Origin: a virus
IMG/VR virus record: IMGVR_UViG_3300019761_000005
Location: 1-35,935 of that record
DNA length: 35,935 nt
Strand: one strand, 5' to 3'
Shown here: positions 29,473 to 35,935 of the stretch, piece by piece
Position numbering within the stretch: position 1 is the first letter of the stretch
Layout of the letters: every line of letters starts with the position of its first letter
Notes under the pieces: generated by a model
What the model was told of the DNA's origin: nothing
Database searches by the model: none
What the model saw: the letters and a program-made list of their open reading frames with translations, nothing else
Made by a program: the position numbers and the translations under genes

Positions 29473-30752
29473 ATTGACCCCGTTTGTGCTTGGATTGCCA
29501 TCCCTTGACCTCTCATGCTCTGTGGTCTAACTTTTCTAAAAAAGTGCAGAGCTACCGAGTCTGCTTTATCAGGAGAACGTCCTATTTCTACTTTTATATC
29601 ATCTTTTGCAACTAACTGTATCTTACCACTCATTTTATTATAGAAGTATGTAAGTGCCAATAGTTCCTCTTTAAGTTCTGCATCATTAGGTAATTTACCA
29701 CCTCTTACTACAAATTCTTTAAGACTAAAGTACATTTCAGCCCTTTTATTCTGATATACCTTTTCTTCTTCTGCTCTCATTGCTGCATTTGCTTCTATTA
29801 GTCCTCTTACACCCATAGTTTTAAGTTTATCATATACTCCAGCACCTACACCAATTGTATCAACTGCAACTCCGTCAAATGGTCTTGTTCTAAATTCATT
29901 GTCTACTTTAGTTGCTAATTCTTCTGTGCTGTAGCCTTTATATGTTTTAAGGTCATATATCTTAAAGCCTTTACGTTTCGTAATAACCGAGTTATCTTTT
30001 CCATAACGTGCTACATCAACTGCCATTGTTTCAACACCTGTATCATCTACACCAACAAAGTCTCCGTTCATTGAAGATTCTATCTCACTATAAGCAAATA
30101 GTGCTCTATCATCTCCCTCTCTTGGAATCCCTTGATATAAATGTAGATATTCTTCGTAATCATTCTTTTTTTCTTCTTCTATTACGGCTAACATTGTGTC
30201 TGATAAGAAGATATTTTCATCATAATTAATCTTCCTAACTAATGAATTATCTCTTGGTTTCTCTACAAAGTTTTGAAATACAAAATCATTTCTATGTTGA
30301 GGATTAAATAATATTATCACTTCACTATGTTCTTTTCTAATTGTAGGATTAATAATATCCCATTGGTCTTTAGTTAATGCGTGTGCTTCTTCTATGTAGC
30401 AAATATCAATGTTTTCTGTTGATTTAATTTCATCTACATTACGACTGATACCCATAAATTTAAAGACCGACCCAGTTCTATGATGTCTAATCTCTGATAA
30501 TGTAAATTGAAATTCTTTTTGTAGTCCAGCTTGATAGATTAAATCTTTTATAAGTGTATAGATAGATTGTTTGATAGAGTTTTGGAGTTGTCTTAGGCAC
30601 AATATGTTAAGAGTTACCTCTCTACTTGCCATCATTACATGAGTAGCTGCTGAGTATGATTTTCCACTACCTCTACCACCATATAATACCTTTAACCTTG
30701 ATGGAGTAGTCCAGAAACTTTTAAGTCCTTCTATACATACTAGTTTACTCAC
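29466..30752 (-). CDS. terL: Terminase large subunit
   Basis: 428 residues. ATPase: Walker A GGRGSGKS (residues 25-32), Walker B ICYIEE (117-122), motif III ILFNP (148-152). Nuclease: AVDVARYGKDNS with Asp246, AVDTIGVGAG with Asp298, and a C-terminal SPDKADSVALHFF segment with the third acidic residue. This is the PBSX/phage terminase type with both domains complete. It packages and cuts concatemeric DNA with TerS. Packaging mode cannot be read from the sequence, but the circularised contig would fit headful packaging. Overlaps terS by 4 bases. Confidence 0.95.
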   Translation of the reverse strand: MSKLVCIEGLKSFWTTPSRLKVLYGGRGSGKSYSAATHVMMASREVTLNILCLRQLQNSIKQSIYTLIKDLIYQAGLQKEFQFTLSEIRHHRTGSVFKFMGISRNVDEIKSTENIDICYIEEAHALTKDQWDIINPTIRKEHSEVIILFNPQHRNDFVFQNFVEKPRDNSLVRKINYDENIFLSDTMLAVIEEEKKNDYEEYLHLYQGIPREGDDRALFAYSEIESSMNGDFVGVDDTGVETMAVDVARYGKDNSVITKRKGFKIYDLKTYKGYSTEELATKVDNEFRTRPFDGVAVDTIGVGAGVYDKLKTMGVRGLIEANAAMRAEEEKVYQNKRAEMYFSLKEFVVRGGKLPNDAELKEELLALTYFYNKMSGKIQLVAKDDIKVEIGRSPDKADSVALHFFRKVRPQSMRGQGMAIQAQTGSIW

Positions 30753-31201
30753 TTATTGACCTTATATAGTTCTGCCATACCTGATTTAACCAACATCTCT
30801 CCAGAATGTTCTGTTTTAGTAGGTGCATAATACCCTAACATTTTATTTAATGTATCAATAGCTTTATTTACTCCCGTAGAGTCATACTTAAACTCTCCAC
30901 TGTTGCCACCACTTTTATCTACTATCATTTCAGCTTGTGATGATTTAGCTATTACACTTTTTAGTTCATCTATTATCCACTCTCTTGTTACTACGTGTTT
31001 CTTTGACTCTTTCTCTTGAAGTTCTTTAAGTCTAAGCGTTACCTTAGCATCTTTTAATAACTTACTTGCATTAACATTAAGTGATGTTTCTTTCCAGGTC
31101 TTTGATGTTGGGTATGCTCTTCTATATGCTTCAGACGCATTGCCTCCAGTATTAACATACTCTTGTATAAAATGCTCTTGCTTAGGTGTTAATGCTCTCA
31201 T
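30749..31201 (-). CDS. terS: Terminase small subunit
   Basis: 150 residues with the Terminase_2 pattern: RALTPKQEHFIQEYVNTGGN then ASEAYRRAYP, AxKLLKDAKVTLRL and a basic EWIIDEL helix. It recognises the packaging site and stimulates TerL. I chose ATG 31201 over a TTG two codons upstream, as GAGGG lies 7 bases before it and the ATG overlaps the upstream stop (ATGA). Confidence 0.92.
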   Translation of the reverse strand: MRALTPKQEHFIQEYVNTGGNASEAYRRAYPTSKTWKETSLNVNASKLLKDAKVTLRLKELQEKESKKHVVTREWIIDELKSVIAKSSQAEMIVDKSGGNSGEFKYDSTGVNKAIDTLNKMLGYYAPTKTEHSGEMLVKSGMAELYKVNK

Positions 31202-31395
31202 TTGCAAACCCTCTTATTTTTTAATGCTTCTAATATATACCTGTCTATGTTTGGTATAGCTCCTATCATTGCTTTGCGATATTCCTCTTGTAACTCTTTA
31301 TGATTCATATCTTTAATAGGTGTGGATTCCCTATAATCTTTTACTGGTCCCAAGTTATAGTTTTTCCACCCTTTTGGTTTGCACATTAGCCCCAT
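31198..31395 (-). CDS. Hypothetical small basic protein
   Basis: 65 residues, basic (KPKGWKNYNLGPVKDYRES at the front, EALKNKRVCK at the end). GAGGAG lies 8 bases before the ATG, inside the previous gene (41-base overlap). It precedes terS with an ATGA overlap. Not recognised. Confidence 0.72.
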   Translation of the reverse strand: MGLMCKPKGWKNYNLGPVKDYRESTPIKDMNHKELQEEYRKAMIGAIPNIDRYILEALKNKRVCK

Positions 31396-31621
31396 TCTCT
31401 ATCTCCTCTTTTAACTCTAGATATTCTTCTGTGATATTAGTCTTACTCTTTAATTTCAGATAGCTTAACTCTTGGCTTAATATTCTATTCTCTTTCTTAA
31501 GGCTTTCTATTTGTGCCTTATCCTGCTTTCTCTCTGCTTTTAGTACTTCCCAAAATGTTTTCTCTATTTGTGTATGGCAAGTTACTTTCACTTCTCCGTT
31601 TTTTAATTCTTCTATATCCAT
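31355..31621 (-). CDS. Hypothetical coiled-coil protein
   Basis: 88 residues; about 25-80 is a strong coiled coil (LKAERKQDKAQIESLKKENR). The ATG at 31621 has AAAGGAA 7 bases before it; a longer TTG-started version (31660) lacks a ribosome binding site and was not used. Its first residues (MDIEELK) resemble those of the next gene upstream (MDIEEKL), perhaps a small duplication. Confidence 0.72.
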   Translation of the reverse strand: MDIEELKNGEVKVTCHTQIEKTFWEVLKAERKQDKAQIESLKKENRILSQELSYLKLKSKTNITEEYLELKEEIENGANVQTKRVEKL

Positions 31622-31643
31622 TACGCTATTCCTTTTCTTGTTG

Positions 31644-31871
31644 TTAAATACCGACAACAAAAGCCCCGCCTAGAAAATCATAATTATTACTGTCTCTTTT
31701 ACTTAAATATTCATTTTCTTCTTTATTTTCTATTATTTCTTCTTTATTTTCTATTATTTCTTCTTTATCATAAAAAACTTTTGCCTCTTTTTCTTCTTCT
31801 TCTTCAAGTTCTGCAATCAATAAGAGTCTGTCTTTTTCTTGCTCTGGAGAGAGCTTTTCTTCTATATCCAT
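31644..31871 (-). CDS. Hypothetical acidic protein with internal repeat
   Basis: 75 residues, very acidic, with a perfect seven-residue duplication (EEIIENK twice; 21-base unit at 31720-31740 and 31741-31761). No recognised domain. It lies between the structural gene at 31872 and the terminase-proximal genes. Confidence 0.72.
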   Translation of the reverse strand: MDIEEKLSPEQEKDRLLLIAELEEEEEKEAKVFYDKEEIIENKEEIIENKEENEYLSKRDSNNYDFLGGAFVVGI

Positions 31872-32201
31872 CTATTTACCTTTGTAATAGTATACCGAAA
31901 TCTCTGGGCTAAGTCCACCACTTAATGCTGTTATTTTTGCTTTTATAACTGGTACTGGCTTATTTACTACATGAAATATAGCGGTATTATTTAATAATTC
32001 AGATTGCGTTAGAACGTGCTTTGCGATACAAGTAAAATCTTCTCCGTTTATTGTGCCGTCAATCTCTATAGTGAGTTCGGTTGGGCTTCCGTTTGTTGAG
32101 ACCTGAAAAGAGTGTGTTGCGTTTGCCTCTTCTTTGCCCCACCCTACTGTGTATTTTTCGCTTTCGCCTATTGCTGTTGCGTCTTTTATTAGTATTATCA
32201 T
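31872..32201 (-). CDS. Probable virion protein, beta-rich
   Basis: 109 residues, beta-rich (KYTVGWGKEEANATHSFQVS, then LTIEIDGTINGEDFTCIAKH), resembling small phage structural proteins with a single beta-sandwich. I chose the second ATG (32201) because it overlaps the upstream stop (ATGA). Pairing with the 254-residue beta protein upstream suggests a common virion role. Confidence 0.68.
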   Translation of the reverse strand: MIILIKDATAIGESEKYTVGWGKEEANATHSFQVSTNGSPTELTIEIDGTINGEDFTCIAKHVLTQSELLNNTAIFHVVNKPVPVIKAKITALSGGLSPEISVYYYKGK

Positions 32202-32962
32202 ATTCTTACCCATCCATTAAGCCATGTTGATACAAGGTGTGTTCCTTGTGCAACTGTTCTTGCAGACACTTTCATCTTTGCACTTGGCGGGATTTCTATT
32301 GCTGGGTTAAATGGTATCCATACGGGAGCATCTGAAACCGTTAAGGGAACCTGATACAAGTAAACGTCACTAAAAACATCGCCACTATCATTTGAGGTGC
32401 TTCTTAGTGCTACTTCTAGCCCTTTTGATGATGATGACACTAGCATCCCTGTTAAGAAAAAAGATGAGCTTGGCAATAGATGTCTTAGAGAAGATTGTGA
32501 TTTATTTCCACCTGCCTTTATAATTGAGTAAACTGTATCTTCTGCAAGGTTTACTATTTCAATATCGCCTATTGGTGTATTGTTTGAACCTGTTTGGATT
32601 GCGTAAAAATCAATTACATCAGTCATATCAGTAACAGCCGTTATAACTGTGTTACTTCCATTCATATCAACTTCTGTGAAAGTAAGCTGATTGGCTGTGT
32701 TTAAATATTCTACTCTTACCTTTTGTGCGCCTATTCCTGATAGAGAATCACTCGCATTGTTTCCTCTAATTGCAATAGTTTCTCCGAGAGGACTTGGCTC
32801 TGGAATAATGTCTGTTGGTCCTTCCCATACATCAACCCACTCTCCCGTTTTTGAAACATCTGAATTTCTTCCCTCTATTCTTAATTTTCTACTCACATCC
32901 GATGGAATTCCTCCATTTGCGATAAGTTGTGAGTTTCCATCATATACTGTTGAGCAAGCCAT
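32198..32962 (-). CDS. Probable virion structural protein, beta-rich
   Basis: 254 residues. The motif VDVWEGPTDIIPEPSPLGET (about residues 43-62) and the mid segment QKVRVEYLNTANQLTFTEVD are familiar from podovirus virion proteins, particularly in marine phages, where they are annotated as structural. The rest is beta-rich with an Arg/Ser-rich region (SSLRHLLPSSSFFLTGMLVS). Possibly a capsid decoration or host-binding component. Confidence 0.72.
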   Translation of the reverse strand: MACSTVYDGNSQLIANGGIPSDVSRKLRIEGRNSDVSKTGEWVDVWEGPTDIIPEPSPLGETIAIRGNNASDSLSGIGAQKVRVEYLNTANQLTFTEVDMNGSNTVITAVTDMTDVIDFYAIQTGSNNTPIGDIEIVNLAEDTVYSIIKAGGNKSQSSLRHLLPSSSFFLTGMLVSSSSKGLEVALRSTSNDSGDVFSDVYLYQVPLTVSDAPVWIPFNPAIEIPPSAKMKVSARTVAQGTHLVSTWLNGWVRI

Positions 32963-33249
32963 TAAACTCTCCTAAAATTCTTTTTGTTTGGGATTATAAA
33001 AGGGTAATACCCTCCTGGAACTTTCTTGACCCTATAGTCTTTTGTCCCATCAGTTAATATGTCATTTACATATACAGAAGAATCATTCATAATAACTCCA
33101 GTATCTTCAAGTAATTCTATGTTTTCTAATTTCTCTGTATATATAAATATAGGATTAGAATTTGGTTGCTCCATTTGCACCTTCCTTTCAGAATAGTTAA
33201 TTGAAACAACCTTTGCTCTATGTTTTAATCTTTGGTTAAATGCTAACAT
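32962..33249 (-). CDS. Hypothetical protein
   Basis: 95 residues, beta-like (VVSINYSERKVQMEQ, VNDILTDGTKDYRVKKV). TAATG overlap with the virion protein gene downstream. It could be a small head-completion-type protein by look, but I cannot place it in a family. Confidence 0.72.
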   Translation of the reverse strand: MLAFNQRLKHRAKVVSINYSERKVQMEQPNSNPIFIYTEKLENIELLEDTGVIMNDSSVYVNDILTDGTKDYRVKKVPGGYYPFIIPNKKNFRRV

Positions 33250-33456
33250 TTATCCTCTACTAAAGTCTCTTTTTTCGTCTATATTAGACGTTTGAATGAT
33301 GTTGCTTTTTTCTGCAGCAGCTGAAAGCAAATCACACAACTGTTTTTTTGTCATTGGTGTAGGATCATCTAAATCCTCCTGAGTAAAAGCCATATCAATA
33401 CCGCTAAACCAAATTTCTTTAATTTCTTTTACTTCTGGTGTGTTTTGAACTTCCAT
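33250..33456 (-). CDS. Hypothetical protein
   Basis: 68 residues. The ATG at 33456 has a very strong GAGGAGG site and shares one base with the upstream stop (TGATG); a TTG one codon earlier is not needed. The middle (EDLDDPTPMTKKQLCDLLSAA) has a small helical look. Not recognised. Confidence 0.72.
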   Translation of the reverse strand: MEVQNTPEVKEIKEIWFSGIDMAFTQEDLDDPTPMTKKQLCDLLSAAAEKSNIIQTSNIDEKRDFSRG

Positions 33457-33620
33457 CAAGCCTCCTCATTTCTAATAAAATTAGATTTTTCTTCTTCTTC
33501 GGGGAGATAATCCTTTAACAATTCAGTTATTTCATTATCTGGCTCTCCATTTACAAGTCTTAATGTTACTTTCACTTCTAATTCAACAACATTATTTCTA
33601 TTTAATACCTCTACTGACAT
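33456..33620 (-). CDS. Small acidic protein (54 aa)
   Basis: 54 residues (MSVEVLNRNNVVELEVKVTL...), beta-strand followed by an acidic tail (LPEEEEKSNF). AAGGAG precedes the ATG; the stop overlaps the next start (TGATG). Confidence 0.7.
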   Translation of the reverse strand: MSVEVLNRNNVVELEVKVTLRLVNGEPDNEITELLKDYLPEEEEKSNFIRNEEA

Positions 33621-33673
33621 TTGTACTCCTTATAAGTTTAGTAATATCACTTATTATACCATAAATTGGTAAT

Positions 33674-33883
33674 TTACGCAATTAAACATTGCACCTTAGC
33701 TTTTTTCTTATTCTTTAGCTTCCATTGTCTTTGAAGTTCCACCTCCTTTTTAGTTAGTCCCTTTGTTTGGATAATCGGGCAGTTCTTATGTATTGCCTCG
33801 CTTATCTTATTGTTAAACAGGTCTTTATGCTCTTTGCTACAAAAGTCTCCTCTTGTTTCTGTTTGGCAGTATTTACATTTCAT
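33674..33883 (-). CDS. Small zinc-finger protein
   Basis: 69 residues with an N-terminal metal site (CKYC at 3-6, then FCSKEH with Cys and His), followed by a basic tail (KLKNKKKAKVQCLIA). I chose ATG 33883 because it overlaps the stop of the 39-residue gene (ATGA) and GGAG lies 8 bases before it; a longer in-frame start at 33937 falls inside that gene. Probably binds nucleic acid. Confidence 0.7.
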   Translation of the reverse strand: MKCKYCQTETRGDFCSKEHKDLFNNKISEAIHKNCPIIQTKGLTKKEVELQRQWKLKNKKKAKVQCLIA

Positions 33884-33999
33884 TCTATCGCTCCTGCTAT
33901 TGCGAACATCCCTAGCATTATCCAAAAACCAAGCCAACCTAAGCCTTGCCCTATCTTTATTCCTAATTGATAATATGGACTGTATTCTTCGTGTTTCAT
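33880..33999 (-). CDS. Small membrane protein (39 aa)
   Basis: 39 residues: a short polar head (MKHEEYSPYYQLG) and one membrane helix with many glycines (GLGWLGFWIMLGMFAIAGAI). An AAGGAG site lies 6 bases before the ATG, and an ATGA overlap leads to the zinc-finger gene. Function unknown. Confidence 0.68.
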   Translation of the reverse strand: MKHEEYSPYYQLGIKIGQGLGWLGFWIMLGMFAIAGAIE

Positions 34000-34021
34000 C
34001 TTCTATCTCCTTATATAATTA

Positions 34022-34041
34022 TTGAAAATTCGCGTTTTCAA
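34022..34041 (-). other. Hairpin downstream of the DpdA-like gene
   Basis: TTGAAAA and TTTTCAA form a perfect 7-bp inverted repeat around a 6-base CG-rich loop, 3 bases after the stop of the DpdA-like gene. A near copy lies at 35170-35189, just before the two-gene cassette. Could be a terminator-like end or a cassette boundary. Confidence 0.55.
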
Positions 34042-34044
34042 CTA

Positions 34045-34764
34045 TTAGTCAAATAAGTTACGACTAAACGGGCTTCTATTTAAACCCATGTACTTATATT
34101 TATTTGGACTATTAAATGGCTCTATATTGTTTAATAATTTAACCACTCCACCCTCACCATAATCCTTGTGATTACGTGCAACCGTTACACTATCCCCACT
34201 ATAAAAAGGATACTTTGTAAATATCTCATTTTTTAGACATCTAAGCATATGTATCTTAATTTTTGGTGTCCCTGTCTCGTCACAAACAAACTTCATTACC
34301 TCGTGCATACGACTATGCCATTTACTTGTACCTAATACTTGAAACTCTCCACTACTCCCAAAAGCCACATAATCAAAACTATTCATAAGTTTCTGTAATC
34401 TTTCAAAACTTTCTGCAACGTGCCAAACTGGAACTGCTTTTGTTTGATTGTCAAAATCTTGTGAATAATAGTTCTTAATTAAATTATTATTCTCTAATTC
34501 TGTACCATCTATCACATCAGGTATTATAAAATACGTGATTCTTTCATAGTGCTTTTTTACCCAATCGTAATATTTATCCCAATCTACTTTTTTACCTTGC
34601 TTCCATAAAGTATAAGCCCCATTATCAAAAATTATATTAGCTCCTGATTTTAAAGCTCTCTTTAGAGTATCTCTTCTACTGAAAGGGATTAATATATTTT
34701 TACCTTTCATGTGTTGTTCAAATAAATGAACTGGACTAAAAGGTGTGCCATGATATTTAATCAT
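34045..34764 (-). CDS. DpdA/TGT-like base-exchange enzyme (putative DNA deazaguanine transglycosylase)
   Basis: 239 residues. Landmarks follow the tRNA-guanine transglycosylase fold: FDNGAY (46-51, Asp47, like the TDSGGF acid/base), IPDVIDG (81-87), VWHVAES, AFGSSGEF (134-141, like the GGLxxGE base pocket) and YSGDSVTVARN (188-198, Asp191, like the nucleophile in FDCVxPTRN). Phage relatives (DpdA) exchange guanine in DNA for 7-deazaguanines, blocking host restriction. No preQ0 synthesis gene is seen, so the base would come from the host. Some phage members are annotated only as hypothetical. It follows a 130-residue partner gene (ATGA overlap). Confidence 0.72.
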   Translation of the reverse strand: MIKYHGTPFSPVHLFEQHMKGKNILIPFSRRDTLKRALKSGANIIFDNGAYTLWKQGKKVDWDKYYDWVKKHYERITYFIIPDVIDGTELENNNLIKNYYSQDFDNQTKAVPVWHVAESFERLQKLMNSFDYVAFGSSGEFQVLGTSKWHSRMHEVMKFVCDETGTPKIKIHMLRCLKNEIFTKYPFYSGDSVTVARNHKDYGEGGVVKLLNNIEPFNSPNKYKYMGLNRSPFSRNLFD

Positions 34765-35153
34765 AATAACTTCGCTATCTCTGTCTTAATTTTTCCAGCA
34801 TTTACAAAACCACCTTTTGAATGCTTACCTATTAGTTCTGCAACTTTCATATATAAAGGCATTTTGTTGTGGTCTGCAATATAATCCCAAGTATCAGCAA
34901 AAAACTTATCTAATTGATAATATAAATTTTCCCATGTTACAGCTGTAAAAGTAATAGGGTAATCTAAAGGGTTGTTCTCATTAGCTGATTTCATCCCTTT
35001 AATCATAATATCAATAGTTTTACTTTGGTATCTTCCCTTGATACTAATTGTTACTAAATTCTCATCATTAAAATCTTCTTTAGTAAAGCATTTATTTTTA
35101 ATACCAAATTCTAAACACTTTCTTTCTAATTCATCTAAATTAATTATTTGCAT
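34761..35153 (-). CDS. Hypothetical protein paired with DpdA-like gene
   Basis: 130 residues, alpha/beta (VTISIKGRYQSKTIDIMIKG, then AVTWENLYYQLDKFFADTWD). A strong GGAG site precedes the ATG, and it overlaps the DpdA-like gene by 4 bases, so it is the first gene of a two-gene cassette flanked by matching hairpins. Not recognised; a helper of the modification enzyme is possible but unproven. Confidence 0.72.
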   Translation of the reverse strand: MQIINLDELERKCLEFGIKNKCFTKEDFNDENLVTISIKGRYQSKTIDIMIKGMKSANENNPLDYPITFTAVTWENLYYQLDKFFADTWDYIADHNKMPLYMKVAELIGKHSKGGFVNAGKIKTEIAKLL

Positions 35154-35169
35154 CTTTTTCTCCTAATTT

Positions 35170-35189
35170 ATGAAAACTTGTCTTTTCAT
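35170..35189 (-). other. Hairpin upstream of the DpdA-like cassette
   Basis: ATGAAAA and TTTTCAT form a perfect 7-bp inverted repeat with a 6-base loop, 4 bases after the stop of the 35-residue gene. It shares TGAAAA-N6-TTTTCA with the hairpin at 34022-34041. Confidence 0.55.
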
Positions 35190-35193
35190 ATAA

Positions 35194-35301
35194 TCACATT
35201 CCTCTTAGTTGTCTAAAAGTATCAAAATCCATACAGTCAAAATACTCGCTGTTCTTGTATGGCTCGTATAGTTTTTCCATTAGTTTTCTATACTTGGTCA
35301 T
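35194..35301 (-). CDS. Small protein (35 aa)
   Basis: 35 residues (MTKYRKLMEKLYEPYKNSEY, ending RQLRGM), charged and aromatic. AGGAG lies before the ATG and the start overlaps the upstream stop (ATGA), which supports translation. Unknown. Confidence 0.65.
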   Translation of the reverse strand: MTKYRKLMEKLYEPYKNSEYFDCMDFDTFRQLRGM

Positions 35302-35504
35302 GATTGACTCCTGAAAACATCAAATAATACAAGCACTATCCATATAGAAGTAGACAAAATAAACACTCTTAAGAGTAATTCCATAAATTTATTTAGTTTC
35401 CTGTGGGTTTTCTTATTATCAATAAAAAGCAGTGTTGCTATAGAAAGTGATAAAAATACTACTACGCTTGAAAAAGCACCATATATTATTAGATATTCGT
35501 TCAT
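35298..35504 (-). CDS. Small two-helix membrane protein
   Basis: 68 residues with two membrane helices (about 5-27 and 45-62) separated by a basic loop (DNKKTHRKLNK). GGGGTGAG lies before the ATG. A holin-like topology, but it is far from the endolysin, so lysis is unlikely to be its role. Unknown. Confidence 0.7.
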   Translation of the reverse strand: MNEYLIIYGAFSSVVVFLSLSIATLLFIDNKKTHRKLNKFMELLLRVFILSTSIWIVLVLFDVFRSQS

Positions 35505-35505
35505 C

Positions 35506-35805
35506 TCACCCCTCCTTTAAATCAGGTCTTAACTCTAGTCTATAATCAGCCAGTTTTCTATCACACGTCAAAAACTCTCCATCGGGTGCAGTCATTATCT
35601 GCTTTTTATTAAACCCGTTCATTGCGTATCGGTAGCCATCGTGACACTCTATTAAATCTGGCATTAGTTTAGCGCAGCCGACCAATAACCATGTGACTGC
35701 GATAAGGCTAAGAATAAACACGATGTATCTTAATCGGTGTCTTTGCTCTCTTTGTAGTTTGTATGTGCCTTGTTTCTTCCATAGTTTGAATGGTTGTGTT
35801 CTCAT
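35506..35805 (-). CDS. Membrane or lipoprotein-like small protein
   Basis: 99 residues: 26 basic residues, a membrane helix (about 27-42), and LLVGC at 40-44, a lipobox-like end of the helix, then a cysteine-bearing periplasmic part (LIECHDGYRYAMNG, FLTCDRKLADY). The long basic head is unusual for a signal peptide, so it may stay as a transmembrane anchor. Its ATG lies directly after the stop of the yopX gene crossing the junction. Confidence 0.7.
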   Translation of the reverse strand: MRTQPFKLWKKQGTYKLQREQRHRLRYIVFILSLIAVTWLLVGCAKLMPDLIECHDGYRYAMNGFNKKQIMTAPDGEFLTCDRKLADYRLELRPDLKEG

Positions 35806-35935
35806 TTAGTTGTCCTTTATAAGTTCTGGATTTTCATAGATATTTCCTATTACTTCTAATGTTTTCAGATTGCAATTATCTAAAATAATATAATCGTCAT
35901 TTTTGTCATATACAACAAAGCAACCATTAGTAAAT
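35806..35935 (-). CDS. YopX-family protein, C-terminal part
   Basis: Continuation of the gene at 1-310; bases 35892-35935 duplicate 1-44. It encodes the last ~43 residues, including the YopX closing pattern EVIGNIYENPEL. The stop TAA at 35808-35806 abuts the start of the next gene. Joined length is 132 codons with stop, with no frameshift. Confidence 0.93.
   Translation of the reverse strand, partial: FTNGCFVVYDKNDDYIILDNCNLKTLEVIGNIYENPELIKDN
35892..35935. repeat. Terminal overlap, copy 2 (circle closure)
   Basis: Exact copy of bases 1-44. See the copy at the start; it closes the circle. Confidence 0.95.

Noticed and set aside
31622-31660. Longer TTG-started form of the coiled-coil gene
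   Set aside because: No ribosome binding site, while the internal ATG at 31621 has AAAGGAA at good spacing.
33884-33937. Longer start for the zinc-finger gene
   Set aside because: It would lie wholly inside the 39-residue membrane gene; the ATGA-coupled ATG at 33883 has the ribosome binding site.

Overview
The window is a complete circular bacteriophage genome written out linearly. Bases 1-44 recur exactly at 35892-35935, and a YopX-family gene (35806-35935 plus 1-310, minus strand) is intact and in frame only when the ends are joined, giving a circle of 35,891 bp. The DNA is AT-rich with very dense, overlapping genes (ATGA and TAATG junctions throughout) and AGGAG-type ribosome binding sites. 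The virion genes are those of a short-tailed podovirus with a T7-like plan: terminases, a head-tail connector portal, scaffold, HK97-type capsid, tail tubular A/B proteins, internal virion (ejection) proteins and a T7-type tail fibre. The host is probably a member of the Campylobacterota (Arcobacter-like). The GH108 endolysin has the form I know from that phylum and the base composition fits, but the host is an inference. There is no integrase, repressor, DNA or RNA polymerase, helicase or primase, so replication must lean on the host.

Layout. One divergent regulatory region (6872-7034) sends transcription both ways round the circle. Leftward run: small early and recombination genes (6871 down to 310: ERF annealing protein, Gp157, NinB-like, HNH-like, VRR-NUC, zinc ribbons). 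It passes through the circle junction into another block of small genes (35.8-33.2 kb), which includes a DpdA/TGT-like base-exchange enzyme. Then come minor structural proteins, TerS/TerL, portal, scaffold, capsid, tail, ejection proteins, fibre and lysis genes, ending at 10795. Rightward run: 7035-10728, with an HTH protein, a second YopX and a DUF6291 replication-type protein. Both runs meet at one convergent hairpin terminator (10769-10796). The only plus-strand genes inside the late region are an eight-gene island (23976-25612) wedged between scaffold and capsid genes, including a small lipoprotein and a membrane protein; it looks like a moron cassette.

Most notable non-coding content. 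(1) A repeated promoter architecture: a GTAAC-N5-GTAAC direct repeat lies exactly 59 bp upstream of the -10 box at three places (2066-2145, 4287-4366, 10192-10271), with two degenerate copies at 60 bp (10035-10115, 23875-23955). All precede isolated accessory genes, including the moron island, so this looks like a phage regulon. (2) A 250-nt intergenic region (3447-3699) whose minus strand folds into a closed four-way-junction RNA followed by three more hairpins. (3) A probable free-standing small RNA (8605-8671) with its own sigma70-like promoter and terminator. (4) Two genes built on in-frame tandem repeats (Gly-X dipeptides; a six-residue SLKVGE repeat).
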